Positions 20,921-32,430 of a stretch of DNA of 64,000 bases are shown here, in pieces. The stretch comes from Plotosus lineatus. Lineage: Eukaryota; Chordata; Actinopteri; Siluriformes; Plotosidae. A model generated the notes under the pieces. That model was not told the origin of the DNA. It made no database searches and saw only the letters and a list, made by a program, of their open reading frames with translations. The DNA is taken from positions 82,463,550 through 82,527,549 of the forward strand of contig CM045729.1 of the NCBI GenBank assembly GCA_024760905.1, read 5' to 3'. Positions within the stretch are counted from its first letter, which is position 1. The number at the start of each line of letters is the position of its first letter. The translations under genes were made by a program, and so were the position numbers.

Positions 20921-22068
20921 ATATGCCAAGAAAGAGCACCACAAATGCAGTGTTTGCTTTGAGGATGTTAGTAGAGAAGTACAGAGAAGGTCAGAAGGAG
21001 CTGCATTGTGCTTTTGTGGATCTGGAGAAAGCATATGACAGGGTGCCGAGAGAGGAACTGTGGTATTGTATGAGGAAGTCTGGAGTGGCAGAGAAGTTAT
21101 GTTAGAGTGGTGCAGGACATGTATGAGAGATGTAAGACAGTGGTGAGGTGTGCTGTCGGTGTGACAGAAGAGTTCAAGGTGGAGGTGGGACTGCATCAAG
21201 GGTCAGTGCTCAGCAGCTTCTTGTTTGCTATGGTGATGGACAGGGTGACAGACGAGGTGAGACAAGAATCTCCATGGACTATGATGTTTGCAGATGACAT
21301 CATGATCTGTAGTGAGAGCAGAGAACAAGTGCAGGAAAATCTAGAGAGGTGGAGGTATGCCCTGGAAAGGAGGGGAATGAAGGTTAGTCTCAGTAAGACA
21401 GAATACATGTGTGTGAACGACAAGGACCCAAGAGGAACGGTGAGGTTACAGGGGGCAGAGATAAGGAAGGTGGAGGATTTTAAGTACTTAGGTTCAACAA
21501 TCCAGAGCAATGGAGAGTGTGGAAAAGAGGTGAAGAAGCGCGTGCAGGCAGATTGGAATGGATGGAGAAAAGTGTGACGTGTGATAGGAGAGTATCGGCA
21601 AGAATGAAGGGAAAAGTGTACAAGACGGTGATGAGGCCAGCGATGTTGTATGGTTTAGAGACAGTGGCCCTGGGGAAAGACAGGAGTTAGAGTTGGAGGT
21701 AGCAGAGATGAAAATGTTGAGGTTCTCTTTGGGAGTAACGAGGATGGATAGGATCAGGAATGAGTACATCAGAGGGACAGCACATGTTAGATGTTTTGGA
21801 GACAAAGTCAGAGAGGCTAGATTGAGATGGTTTGGACATGTACAGAGGAGGGATAGTGAGTATATTGGTAGTAGGATGCTGAGGTTGGAACTACCAGGCA
21901 GACGGCCCAGAGGAAGACCAAAGAGAAGATTTATGGATGTGGTGAAGGCGGACATGAAGGTTGTTGGAGTAAGAGTAGAAGATGCAGAGGATAGGGAGAG
22001 ATGGAGGCAGATCATTTGCTGTGGCGACCCCTGAAGGGAACAGCTGAAAGAAAAAGAAGAAAAAGAAG
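20921..22068 (+). mobile_element. LINE-B copy 2: 5'-truncated with intact 3' end and target duplication
   Basis: Flanked by identical 17-mers acatggatatagaacat (20,904-20,920 and 22,069-22,085). It encodes the reverse transcriptase palm to C-terminus: FVDLEKAYDRVPREELW (about 21,010-21,060), EVGLHQGSVLS, MMFADDIMICSES (FADD near 21,290), then FKYLGSTIQSNGECG and the C-terminal RWFGHVQRRDSEYIG and GRRPRGRPKRRFMDV. The 3' end is ctgtggcgacccctgaaggg followed by a short AAAGAAG-rich tail, not plain poly(A). Frame breaks near 21,100, 21,577 and 21,690 inactivate it. Confidence 0.9.
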
Positions 22069-22085
22069 ACATGGATATAGAACAT

Positions 22086-22452
22086 GTTATAAATCTGGGA
22101 GAACAAAAAGATCCTTAGCTTGGTATTATCCATCTCACATTCACCTCTAACCCTGGGACACGCCCTACTTACACATCCTAGTCAGTTCACCCCAAGTCAG
22201 ATGATCGCAATACAATCTTTCAGGATTCAATGCAGTCAAATGGCCCATGTGATGGATGATACTTTAACACATGGATACTTTAAGAATAGACCCGCTTTTA
22301 GAGAAAATGAGTTCCTTCTGCGTATGTCATCAGTGAACAGGATCCAGCCTTTTGTGCGCATTGATGCAGACTAAGTTCAGATCTCTAACTGAGAAGCATG
22401 AAATAGTTTCATGCTGTTGTGATGAAACATTCAATAGGCATTCTGTTTATAC

Positions 22453-22458
<6 letters not shown>
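22086..22458. other. Unannotated stretch
   Basis: No gene or repeat recognised between the LINE-B target duplication and the long dinucleotide array. Confidence 0.4.
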
Positions 22459-22548
<90 letters not shown>

Positions 22549-22554
22549 TTGTGT

Positions 22555-22613
<59 letters not shown>

Positions 22614-22626
22614 TGTGTCTGTGTAT

Positions 22627-22676
<50 letters not shown>

Positions 22677-22679
22677 TGT

Positions 22680-22766
<87 letters not shown>

Positions 22767-22775
22767 TGTTTAAGT

Positions 22776-22814
<39 letters not shown>

Positions 22815-22836
22815 ATGTGGTGTGTGTGTGTGTATT
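22459..22836. repeat. Long interrupted (GT)n microsatellite
   Basis: About 380 bp of GT with interruptions (tgtttgtg, tggtg, tatgtg). Apparent frames of alternating Cys-Val or Thr-His are artefacts of the repeat. Confidence 0.95.
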
Positions 22837-23416
22837 ACCTAAGCTGAGGAAGTCATGTACTTTTAGATAGTGTTTATTAGAGTGCTGCTTTGTTTCCTCC
22901 TCTTTTTCACTACAGACTTCAGTGTCGTGCATTTCTCCCTCTATTTTAAACCCACTCAAGGTTTGGATCATCAGTGACAGCTTCGTCCGGTGTGTGAACC
23001 ATAGAGGCACAATGACTGTGGGGAGAAACCATGGTGTTGATGATAGCTCCATCCACTAGTTCGACTTTGGTTCTACAAATAAACTCTCACACGCTCAAGG
23101 ATTGATGATGAATGATGGATACCTGACCTTTTATCAGCTCAGTTGAGGACTGCTACAAGAGATTATTTTAATGATGCACAACAAATGTGCAGACTGCTTT
23201 GCCATGCACTGTATTTAATACATGTGTCATTTTTAACATTAACTGTAATCTAAACTTGGTATTGAAGTGATGTTGCACTGGAGATTCAACTGCCTGTTTT
23301 TATTGTTAAAATTTAAATTATAACAGTGAAGTTGAACTGTACCCTGATCCACAGCTATCAAAGTGATTCATTTCAATAATTAATTTATTCATGAAGTTCA
23401 CATTATACATTCCCTA
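22837..23416. other. Unannotated stretch
   Basis: No coding frame or recognised repeat. Confidence 0.4.
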
Positions 23417-23780
23417 ATGATCTTCATGGTGCATGGTCAGGAAGCTCCGGCAAGCCAGTCTACCGCGACTCCTACCGACAAACTTATTGCTCCTCCATCG
23501 AGAGTCGTGTGGTTCAACAGCTGTCGTGCAGAGGACAGGAAGGCCCTACAGTCCTTGGTGAGGACAGCAGAGCGGGCAATTGGAACTAGACCCCCCTCCC
23601 TATGTACGTTAACACCGACATCAGAGGAGGGCCAGTGCAATTATCAGGGACCCCACACACATTGAACACGTCGTTTTCTCCCCTCTGGAAAAATTACAGG
23701 ACACTAAAACAAAAACTAACAGCTTTTGCCTGCAAGCTATTAAACGTGTAACCACCACCACCACCACCACCACCACCACC
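23417..23780 (+). mobile_element. CR1/L2-type LINE C-terminal fragment
   Basis: The frame at 23,417-23,665 encodes VVWFNSCRAEDRKALQSLVRTAER followed by IGTRPPSL, a C-terminal segment I associate with CR1/L2-type fish LINEs. Further downstream (about 23,650-23,760) a broken frame continues with a weak tail-like sequence. A (CCA)n tract lies at 23,752-23,780. No reverse transcriptase motifs remain. Confidence 0.55.
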
Positions 23781-23886
23781 TTCACCATCACACACACTGG
23801 TTGAATAACCATCATTCAGACCATCTTCCTGAATAGTGCAATACTCATGTTTAAGCTTTAAGTACAATATTCATGTTTAGAGCAGG

Positions 23887-24235
23887 TAGACAGTGGTGGC
23901 CTGGTGGTGAAGGGCACTGGATTGCTGGGGTTCAAGTCCCACTTTCCACAAGGTTGTCACTGCCCCCCCTCCCCCAACCCAGTGCAGCTGACTGGGTTAT
24001 CAAAGGCCAGCCATGTCTGTCACTGTCCATGGTGAGAGGTTCATGTAAAAGAACCATTGCTGACTTTCGTAAAGAGGAGCTGCGTAGCTGTTAGTGTGTT
24101 TCTGCCCCTTGCTAAAGGGTTGTGTAAGGAACGGCATCCGACCTAAACAAACAAAAAACCCAATGTCAAATCAAACATGCGATGATTAGCTGTGGCGACC
24201 CCTGAGAAAGGCAAAAAGCTGAAAGGTAATGAAGA
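23887..24235 (+). mobile_element. SINE-A with LINE-B-derived tail
   Basis: SINE-A head and body (ggttcaagtccc, gaaccattgctgactttcg), but the tail differs from the 15,003 copy. It ends with ggaacggcatccgacctaaa (like the 5' region of LINE-B near 16,380-16,420) and then agctgtggcgacccctgag (the 3' end of LINE-B). Confidence 0.7.
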
Positions 24236-24600
24236 CTCATGTTTAGAAAAGGTAATAACATAACATTTTAGCACCTTACAATTAAAAGCTCTACCACATA
24301 CCTTGTGTATATGTGTATATATAGGAATATGTGAGTATACACTGTATATAGGTACAGTATATGTGTATAGGAGTCAGGATTTTTAATAGCCATTTGTGTT
24401 TTTTACACACATAGGAATTCTTGTGTGGTTGTTCAAGGAGTCGAGTTACAAACAGGAAAGAAGGCTCAAATCAACCACACACAAACTGCTATAAGATAAA
24501 CACATAAAAATTCTATATCTAAAAGAACCTTACACAGACCCAGCAAACAATACAATAATAACAATAAAAGTAATAAAAATAATAATTTAAAAAAATGTAT

Positions 24601-24632
<32 letters not shown>

Positions 24633-24830
24633 AATAAATACATCAGTAGAAAACCGCAATAAACAAAATTGCACTATATTATATTATATTATATTATATT
24701 ATATTATATTACATTATATTGCACCATGCCCATTGTTTTGTTGGAAAAAAATGAACAGTTCTCTGGGGAAAACAAAATGGCCGCCACTTCAAAGTTAGAT
24801 GTTCTCCATTCTCAGAGCAAGGTTTAGAGA
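24236..24830. repeat. AT-rich low-complexity region
   Basis: TATATGTG-type low complexity at 24,310-24,372 (a related copy at 25,380-25,490), (AAT)n at 24,601-24,632, and (ATATT)n at 24,668-24,722. No coding frame. Confidence 0.7.
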
Positions 24831-25250
24831 TTTTCTACAGTCAGTCAGTACATCAGGTTTATTTAACGAGAATCCGCGTTCTTCTGCCGCGGTTCTTGTT
24901 GTTAGCCACTGCGCTCCGGTCCTCTCTGAAAGCCATGTATTCTCCTCAAGCCATGTTTCACAGAAACACAGCATGGAGCAGTCCCTCTGTACTGTAATCT
25001 GAGCATGTGAGCATGTACATCCCTCTGTGCTGCAATCCGAGCATGAAGCACGTCCGTCTTATTTCGCAAAGACTGAACATTTTCAAGCAGTATGACTAGA
25101 AGTGCTAACCTTCCACTGCTAACCAAGCGCCGGAGTCATTGTTCGGCCCGTCCTCGCCTGTCGCATCGCCGCCTGGGTTTATTGTTATCCGGGGTGCGGC
25201 TAGCATTGAGCTGCAGTAGCATATAGAGTTCAGGATAGGAGATAAGCGTG
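24831..25250 (-). mobile_element. LINE 5' coding fragment (endonuclease start)
   Basis: On the minus strand, NVQSLRNKTDVLHARI is followed in another frame by CFCETWL, the opening motifs of a CR1/L2/Rex1-like AP-endonuclease. Frameshifted; only about the first 100 residues are represented. Could belong to the same family as 23,417-23,780, which would place two ends of one family on opposite strands. Confidence 0.5.
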
Positions 25251-25693
25251 CTCAGTTCTACATGTCCAAAAGGACCGCGCTCTCATAGCTGTAGTAGGGT
25301 CGTACGGTCATAGACGAGCATGGTGGAAAAAACAAACGAACAAAAACAACATTTAAAACAAAGAAACAATTTGACTCTGAGGAATATGTGTGTATACACA
25401 GTATATAGGTATAGTATATGTGTATATGTATAGGTATATGTGTGTATACGCAGTATATAGGTATAGTATACAAGTATGTGTATGTAGGTATCTGCGCCTG
25501 TGTAGCATAGTAAAATTCTTTAGTTGTGTTTTGTGTAATTTCTTTTTGGAATTGCTGCTAAAGATGGAGCTGCTAAACTGATTTTGATTGTTCATGCAAC
25601 AGTTGAAAAATCTCATCTGGATTTTTTAACTGCAGCAACATGGCATAATATTAATGCAACAAAGCTTCAGTTATCTAAATTTGTATATAATGG
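25251..25693. other. Unannotated, with TATATGTG low complexity
   Basis: 25,380-25,490 repeats the low-complexity motif of 24,310-24,372 at about 85-90% similarity. No gene. Confidence 0.4.
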
Positions 25694-26281
25694 TGTTAGA
25701 ACTTTTCTCCGTGGAAGTTCCTAGTTAAATCTGCACGACCTGGATTCCTGTATCTCAACGTCTGAGAGCGCTCCGGGAGCAACAGACGAGCAACCACACG
25801 AGTGAAATCAGTCTGGTTTATTCATCGGAAGCTCATCGAACACATGCAGTGTCCGCTTATTTACACAGAGGGTTATGCGTGCAAAGCAGTAATTGCATGT
25901 TCATAAAACATATATGTTTGTGCATTGCGGTGCGTAACACTTGGGGATAAAGCATTTCCATATACATGTCTGTGCCCTGAGGCGCTTAACACTTGGCTAA
26001 TTACATTTCAAAGCATTTCCTCATTGTTATACATTGTTACTTTCTGAATCCCACACCCGAACCGAAACACGACACAGGAACAGTTTCATGTGCCTAGCGC
26101 ACATGTCACGATTACAAGTAAAACAGGAAGCTTTAGATATACAGAAGTTACAATACACACATAGTTGCGTCTCATTTCCAATACACACATAATTGCGTCT
26201 CCTTTCCAATACACACATAATTGCGTCTCATTTACAATACACATAGTTGCGTCTCATTTACCCTATCAATTTATTCCTTCA
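25694..26281 (-). repeat. ERV-2 3' LTR
   Basis: 588 bp. Starts TGAAGGAATAAATTG after the purine tract (aaaaagagggga, 26,283-26,295) and ends TTCTAACA at 25,694 against non-viral sequence. It includes the TATA box, AATAAACC signal, and four tandem copies of a ~28-bp U3 unit (acacatagttgcgtctcatt type, 26,150-26,262). Confidence 0.85.
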
Positions 26282-26892
26282 ATCCCCTCTTTTTATACTA
26301 TGAAATATGTATAATTTCTGTAGCGGCACGCCGGATCCCTCTCTTTCTTGTGGCATTCCAGAGGTGGTTTTTTCTTCGTGTGGAATGTTGGACACCGTAG
26401 GGAAGAAACCAGGCCGTGGTTGCGCCGAGGCTGGTGCTTGAAGGGCAGGCGGGGGCCCCATCGCCCTTCGCCCACGTACCTCAGGGCTCCGGTAGCCTTC
26501 CCGTCCGGATGTATCCAAGCATTACACACGCACACGACGTATTCTTGGGTCCGTAGTCATCATCGGATGTATCCACATGACGCACTCCCGGGTCCACAGT
26601 CATCGACAGAGGCAGAGGGCAGGCGGGCACATCGGGGTTCGCTGAAGGAACTGGCCAGGACCCAGATTCGAGTCATCAAACACCTAAAAATACAGGGTCC
26701 AAACACACAAACCAACAACAAACATATACATACAGGAACAAGCATGGTTAAATACGGGGTAAACATGCCGAAAAGAGAGTGGGGGAATTCCCAGCCATAG
26801 TTTGGACTTTCGTCGCGTTGCAGTTGGTCCGCTACTTCACGCATTTTTTGTAAGTGGTGTAATTGTCCCGTGCTGGGGTATATACATAACAT
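26282..26892 (-). pseudogene. env: ERV-2 env TM C-terminus with membrane anchor
   Basis: The frame 26,892-26,560 begins in the last part of the TM ectodomain (LQKMREVADQLQRDE) and enters a long hydrophobic membrane span (LVPVCICLLLVCVFGPCIF), followed by a cytoplasmic segment continuing in other frames to the LTR. This anchor is the best-preserved one in the window. SU and the front of TM are deleted; the join to pre-env sequence is at about 26,884. Confidence 0.75.
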
Positions 26893-27069
26893 AGATTTTA
26901 AATGGGCGTTATCCGACCCGTGTGCGAGAGGATGTGGTGGTGATACTTAGGTATCTGGATCAGGTCAAGACAAGTAAGTCATCCACCCCAGAAGGGCTGG
27001 TATCTCGATACCTGAAAGATAAGTAAATGAGGACAAAAAATTTCACAAATACAAAGTGCACTTAATACA

Positions 27070-27680
27070 TCATTGCGGACTTTTCTTCAGTCTGGTAGCA
27101 TGGATCCACTGTGGAAAGAGGTCAGTTAGTACGGCGGTATGAGTAACAGCGAGTATCTCCGTGGGCTCACTGTAAGGGGTGTCTCCCAAAGAGGAATTTA
27201 GTTTTGCAAATTTCTTGACCAGCACGTCTCCTACCTTGAAGGCATGAGTGCTTGCATCGGCCGGGACCGAAGTATTCTGATTAGTGCGTTCCCAATAGTC
27301 GTTTAGGACCTTAACAAGGCCCACGGCATACTCGCTCATGTGTATATCTAAATCTTCCGTCCCCAAAGCCTGCTTTCCCTTCCTCCAAGGAGCGGGAAAG
27401 GGTCTCCCCATTACTACTTCGTAAGGAGATAGATTCCCTAAGGCCACCTGCGAGGTCATTCGCAGATCCGCCAAAACCACGGGTAGTACTGAAACCCAAT
27501 TTCTTGATCCAGTGGCGTGCATTGCCTTCCGTAATTTCCCTTTAATTGTTCTGTTTGTTCGTTCCACTATTCCGGAGGACTGAGGGTGATATGGGACATG
27601 GAAACGCCAATTGATCTTTAGTTCTTGGGCCAACAGTTGAGTGACTTTTGAGGTGAATGGTGTGCCTTTGTCCGGATGAG
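27070..27680 (-). pseudogene. pol: ERV-2 integrase fragment
   Basis: Open from 27,633 to 27,070: part of the catalytic core with GIVERTNR and the whole C-terminal domain. The 2-base insertion that breaks ERV-1 here is absent. The second catalytic Asp lies exactly at the deletion edge (about 27,676), upstream of which reverse transcriptase sequence follows. About 97% similar to the ERV-1 segment by eye. It also lacks two bases near 27,228 compared with ERV-1's LVKK region (VGDVLVKK against VGDKVLVKK, an in-frame residue loss). Confidence 0.85.
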
Positions 27681-28380
27681 CTCGTTAATTTTTCTGAGAT
27701 CCTGTGTCAGACGCCAGGAACCGTCCGGCTTGGGAACCGGGTTCACAGGAATGTTATAAGAGCTTGTGCACGGCACGATGATACCCTTTTCCAGAAGAGA
27801 AGCCAGAATTCCAGAAGAATGGTACCCGACATTTTTTGAGGCGATAAGGGTCGGATGTACACGGGCGAAATGTGCTTCACGGTCGCTTCATACGAGACGC
27901 AGTCCACGTCATTCTTATGTTCTGTCCAAAGATTAGTGGGTAGCGTGTCGAGTACAGGGGGCGAGGTGGCGCACGCCGAATTCACGTCAAAGGGCAAGGG
28001 CTGCGCTTGTAATGATAACAGAGGTGTCGCACGTTTGAATAGTCATGTCATGAGATTTCGAACCCCAGAATGCTCATGAGGTCGCGGCCTAGCAAATTAA
28101 AAGGGCATTCGAACATATGTACAAACGAGTAGGATATTTGCAATTTATCTAGCTCATGGTCATCAGGAAAACATAAAAGAAGGGTCCCCACAGAGCTGAT
28201 AGACCTGGAGGAGACAGCACCCAGGTTGTCCCTGCCTCGGGAGGATAGGCTCGCACCGCTTCGATAAAAAAAAGATATTCTATCCTTTCGAGAACAATAG
28301 GAAGGAGTGGCAGATTGTCATTGCAGGGCGAGTTAAACACTCGGTGCATTAAGCTACAGGTCAGGGGGTCCCTGTGTCAC
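27681..28380 (-). pseudogene. pol: ERV-2 RT start and protease remnants
   Basis: Corresponds to ERV-1 5,475-6,245. The reverse transcriptase start has VPKPDGSW-type sequence (about 27,720-27,740) and small duplications near 27,800-27,825. Protease retains a FNLLGRDL-like stretch, but the active-site region reads FFIEAVRAY in the open frame (about 28,250-28,275), so the catalytic Asp-Ser-Gly is lost. Several short deletions relative to ERV-1. Confidence 0.75.
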
Positions 28381-29047
28381 TGACGGTCAGTCCAGTGTGG
28401 CTTTGGACCTCCGGGAGGCAGTTGCTCAGAAAGGTGGACAAGAACATTGAATTTGGGCCGTCTGCGGCGAGGTCAAATCCCCCGACATGTCGCCAGGTTT
28501 CGGTGAAGCGATTCCAGAAAGAGTTCCCCACGTTTCTGTTTACAGTTAGTGACATGAGAGAGATCGCAAGCTCCTTCCCGTCGCGAGACGAGATAAGACG
28601 TAAATTGCGCGCGCAGGGTTTTTAACGCATCGGGATTATCCCTCCAATAGAGCGATAACGAGTCTGACGACACCCCCCCCCCCCGTCCTCTTCTATTTTT
28701 TTCCTTTTCCTTACTAATTTAGGTTTGGGGACACTCTGAGTCACCTTCTTGGGCTCGAAGAGCTTCTTAAATTGTAACCAATACGAGCGCATCTCATACC
28801 ATTTTACTTGAACCTCCTTCATTCATTCATAATCCCAGGAAGGATTCCCATCATAAATCGGATAAAGCGGATGTCAGAGATCCTGCATCAAAAGTCCCAT
28901 TTTGAGGAAAGTTTGGGACTTGGTCGAGTTCCTCCGTCCATCCGGCTAAATTACTAAGCCATGGTTCAGTCTAATAAGAAAGACCACATCTACATCCATT
29001 CCTTGGGGGTTTCCCCGGGATTAGGCTTTGGGTAGGAATTTCCCATT
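28381..29047 (-). pseudogene. gag: ERV-2 gag remnants
   Basis: Pieces of capsid (WRDNPDALKTLRAQF, about 28,600-28,660) and matrix (KWYEMRSYWLQ, about 28,770-28,800), and the MGNS start (near 29,045-29,047). Most of the proline-rich linker and all of nucleocapsid are deleted. The matrix part is interrupted by frameshifts and a stop. Confidence 0.8.
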
Positions 29048-29292
29048 GTTTACCCTCTAACAACAAAAAAAAAATACGTTGGCATACAGGAATACACGTG
29101 CACCTTTTGTATAGCGCTCTCCCCAGATAAACCGTCCCTTCTGAAAAGGGGATAACCGTCCCTTCTGAAAAGGGATTAACCGTCCCTTCGAAAGAAGGGG
29201 ATAACAGACGCTCAGATACTGCTAACCAAGTCATCAAACAAATCTTGTCTTCCCTGATCAAGAGTATCACGTCGGGGTCACCAAATTGTCAG
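29048..29292 (-). promoter_or_regulatory. ERV-2 leader, tRNA-Trp primer site and LTR stub
   Basis: Three ~26-bp hairpin repeats at 29,126-29,205 (cccttctgaaaagggg, cccttctgaaaaggg, cccttcgaaagaagggg). A perfect tRNA-Trp primer site (TGGTGACCCCGACGTGAT on the minus strand) lies at 29,266-29,283. Three bases further, only six bases of LTR end remain before LINE-A starts at about 29,293. Confidence 0.85.
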
Positions 29293-32200
29293 GTTTCTGC
29301 ACGGTCATCATCATCACCATCATCATCATCTTCTTCCGCTTAGTCCAGGGTCGGGTCGCGGGGGCAGCAACCTTAGCAAAGAGGTCCAGACATCCCTCTT
29401 CCGAGCTACTTCCTCCAACTCTCCCGGGGGGACACCGAGGCGATCCCAGACAAGCCGAGAGACAGAGTGCCTCCAGCGTGTTCTCGGTCGACCCCGGGGT
29501 CTCTTCCCGGTAGGACATGCCCGAAACACCACACCAGGGAGGCGTCCGGGGGGCATTCTGACCAGATGCCCGAGCCACCTCAACTGGCCCCTCTCAATCT
29601 GCGGATCTACCATAGGGTATGTCTCTAAGGGAAAACCCCGGCACCCGGCGAAGAAAGCTCATTTCAGCCGCTTGTATCCGTGATCTTGTTCTTTCGGTCA
29701 TTATCCAAAGCTCGTGACCATAAGTGAGGGTTGGAACGTAGATCGACTGGTAAATTGAGAGCTTCGCCTTGCGGCTCAGCTCCTTTTTCACCACGACGGA
29801 CCGATACAGGCACCGCTGACCAGCAGAGGCTGCAGCGATCCGTCTGTCGATCTCTCGCTCCATCCTTCCCTCACTCGTAAACAAGACCCCAAGTTACTTA
29901 AAGTCCTCGACTTGGGGCAGGACCTCATTCCCGACGCGGAGGGTGCATTCCACCATTGTACGACTGAGAACCATGGCCTCGGATTTGGAGGTCCTGATCT
30001 TCATCCCGGCTGCTTCGCACTCAGCTGCAAATCGCTCCAATGAGAGCTGGAGGGCCCGACTTGATGAAGCCAAAAGGACAACATCATCCGCAAAAAGCAG
30101 AGACGATATCCGATGGCCACCAAACCAGAACCCCTCATCGCCTCGACTGCGCCTAGAAATTCTGTCCATAAAAATTATGAACAGAATCGGTGACAAAGGA
30201 CAGCCTTGGCGGACTCCAACTCCCACTGGAAACGAATCCGACCTGCTGTTCCCAATACGGACCAAACTCTGGTGATACAGCGACCGAATAGCTCGTAGCA
30301 ACGGCTCCGCAACGCCGTATTCTCGAAGCAGGCCCCACAAGATCTTTCGAGGGACACGGTCGAAAGCCTTCTCCAAATCCACAAAGCACATGTGGACAGA
30401 TTGGGCAAACTCCATGCCCCCTCCAGAATCCTGTGGAGCGTATAGAGTTGGTCAAGAGTGCAGCGGCCAGGACGAAAACCACATTGTTCCTCCTGAATCC
30501 GAGGTTCGACTATCGGTCGGATCCTCCTCTCTAGTACCCCTGCATAGACTTTCCCAGGTAGGCTGAGGAGTGTAATTCCCCGATAATTGGAACACACCCT
30601 CCGGTCCCCCTTCTTAAAAATTGGGACCACCACCCCAGTTTGCCAATCCAGAGGTACAGCCCCCGATGACCACGCGATGTTGCAGAGACATGTCAACCAA
30701 GACAGTCCTACAACATCCAGAGCCCTGAGATATTCCGGGCGGATCTCGTCCAACCCCGGAGCTCGACCACCGAGGAGCTTTTTGACAACCTCAGTGACCT
30801 CCACTCCAGTGATGGGCGGACCCTCACGCGAACCCCCAGGGTCTTCCTCTTCCACGGAGGGCGTGTTGGTGGGATTGAGAAGGTCCTCAAAGTATTCCCT
30901 CCACCACTCAACAACAGCCCCAGTCAAGGTAAGCAGCTCCCCACCTCCACTGTAAACAGTGTTTGTGAAGAACTGGTTCCCCCTCCTGAGGCGTCGGATG
31001 GTGGCCCAGAACCTTTTTGAGGCCAACCGATAATCACTCTCCAGGCCCTCACCGAACTCCTCCCACGCCTGCGTTCATCTGCGACAGCCTCGGCTGCAGC
31101 ACGTTTGGCCTGCCTCAGGAGCCCCACAGGCTAATAAAACCCGATAGGCCTCCTTCTTCAGCTGGACGGCCCCCTTCACCGCAGGTGTCCACCACCGGGT
31201 TCGGGGATGGCCGCCACGACAAGCACCGACGACCTTACGGCCACAGCTATGGGCTTCCGCCTCAGCAATTGAGGCACGAAACATGGCCCATTCGGATTCC
31301 ATGTCCCCTGCCTCCTCCGGAACGTGGTTGTAGCTCTGCCGGAGGTGGGAGTTAAAGGCCTCTCGGACAGGGGGCTCTGCCAAACGTTCCCAGCAGACCC
31401 TGATTACACGCTTAGGCCTGCCAGGTCTGGAAGGCAACCTCCCACACCATCGAAGCCAACTCACCACCAGGTAGTGATTGGTAGACAGCTCAGCTCCTCT
31501 CTTCACGACTACAAAGTGAATCATCGAACTGCGACCGAGGGTGTCCTGGTGCCAAGTGCACTTATGGACACCCTTATGTTCGAACATGGTGTTCGTGATA
31601 GACAAACTATGACGAGCACAGAAGTCCAACAACGACACACCATTCAGATTCAGACTGGAGAGGCCGTACCAACCGATCACACCCTTCCAGGTAACACTTT
31701 CGTTGCCCACATGGGCGTTGAAGTCTCCCAAGACAACGAGCGAGTCTCCCGAGGGAGCGTTCTCCAACACCCCCCCAAAGACTCCAAAAAGGGTGGGTAC
31801 TCTGAACTGTCATTTGGTGCATAAGCACAAATAACAGTCAGGACCCGTCCCCCCACCCGAAGACGGAGGGAAGCTACCCTTTCATCAACTGGGGAGAACC
31901 CCAACATTTGGGCACCGAGACGGGGGGCAACAAGAATACCCACACCGGCTCGCCGCTCTCCCCATGAGCAACTCCAGAATAGAAGAAGGTCCAGCCTCTT
32001 TCGAGATGGATGGTTCCAGAGCCCAAGCTATGCATTGAGGAGAGCCCGACTATATCTAGTCGGTATCTCTCCACCTCACGCACCAAATCAGGCTCCTTTC
32101 CCGCCAGATAGGTGACATTCCATGTCTCAAAGGTCAGAGTAAGTAGCCGAGGATCAGTCCGACAGAACCCATGCCTTTGGCTGCCACCCAACTCACACTG

Positions 32201-32430
32201 CATCCGACCCCTAAAACTCCTCCCACGGGTGGTGGGTCCATGGGAGGGCGGACCCATGTCTCCTTTTCGGGCTGGGCCCGGCCAGGCTCCATGGGCATTA
32301 GCCCGACCACCAGGCACTCGCCTTCGAGCCCCTCCCCTGGGCCTGGCTCCAGGAGGGAACCCCGGTGACCCGCGTCCGGGCAAGGGAGACTGATTCCTAT
32401 GTTGTCTCGTGTCTTAGGGGTTTGTTTTGA
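29293..32430 (-). mobile_element. LINE-A: nearly complete Rex3/RTE-like element
   Basis: About 3.1 kb, minus strand. AP-endonuclease start ETWNVTYLAG (about 32,120) and [12 protein letters not shown] (about 31,700-31,735), then a linker. Reverse transcriptase has PIFKKGDRRVCSNYRGITL (about 30,570-30,620), FVDLEKAFDRVPR (about 30,350-30,390), VGVRQGCPLSPILF (about 30,190-30,230) and LLFADDVVLLAS (FADD at about 30,081-30,095). The C-terminus has RWLGHLVRMPPGRLPG and GRPRTRW. It ends in a GATGAT-rich tail, not poly(A). Breaks near 31,940, 31,760, 31,070, 30,410, 29,890 and 29,610 inactivate it. Flanked on both sides by ERV LTR sequence, so it inserted there, with loss of about 100 bp of LTR. Confidence 0.85.

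Noticed and set aside
22409..23052. Long frames of alternating Thr-His or Cys-Val over 22.4-22.9 kb
   Set aside because: They are translations of a (GT)n microsatellite on both strands. The same applies at 11,511, 12,731 and 58,132.
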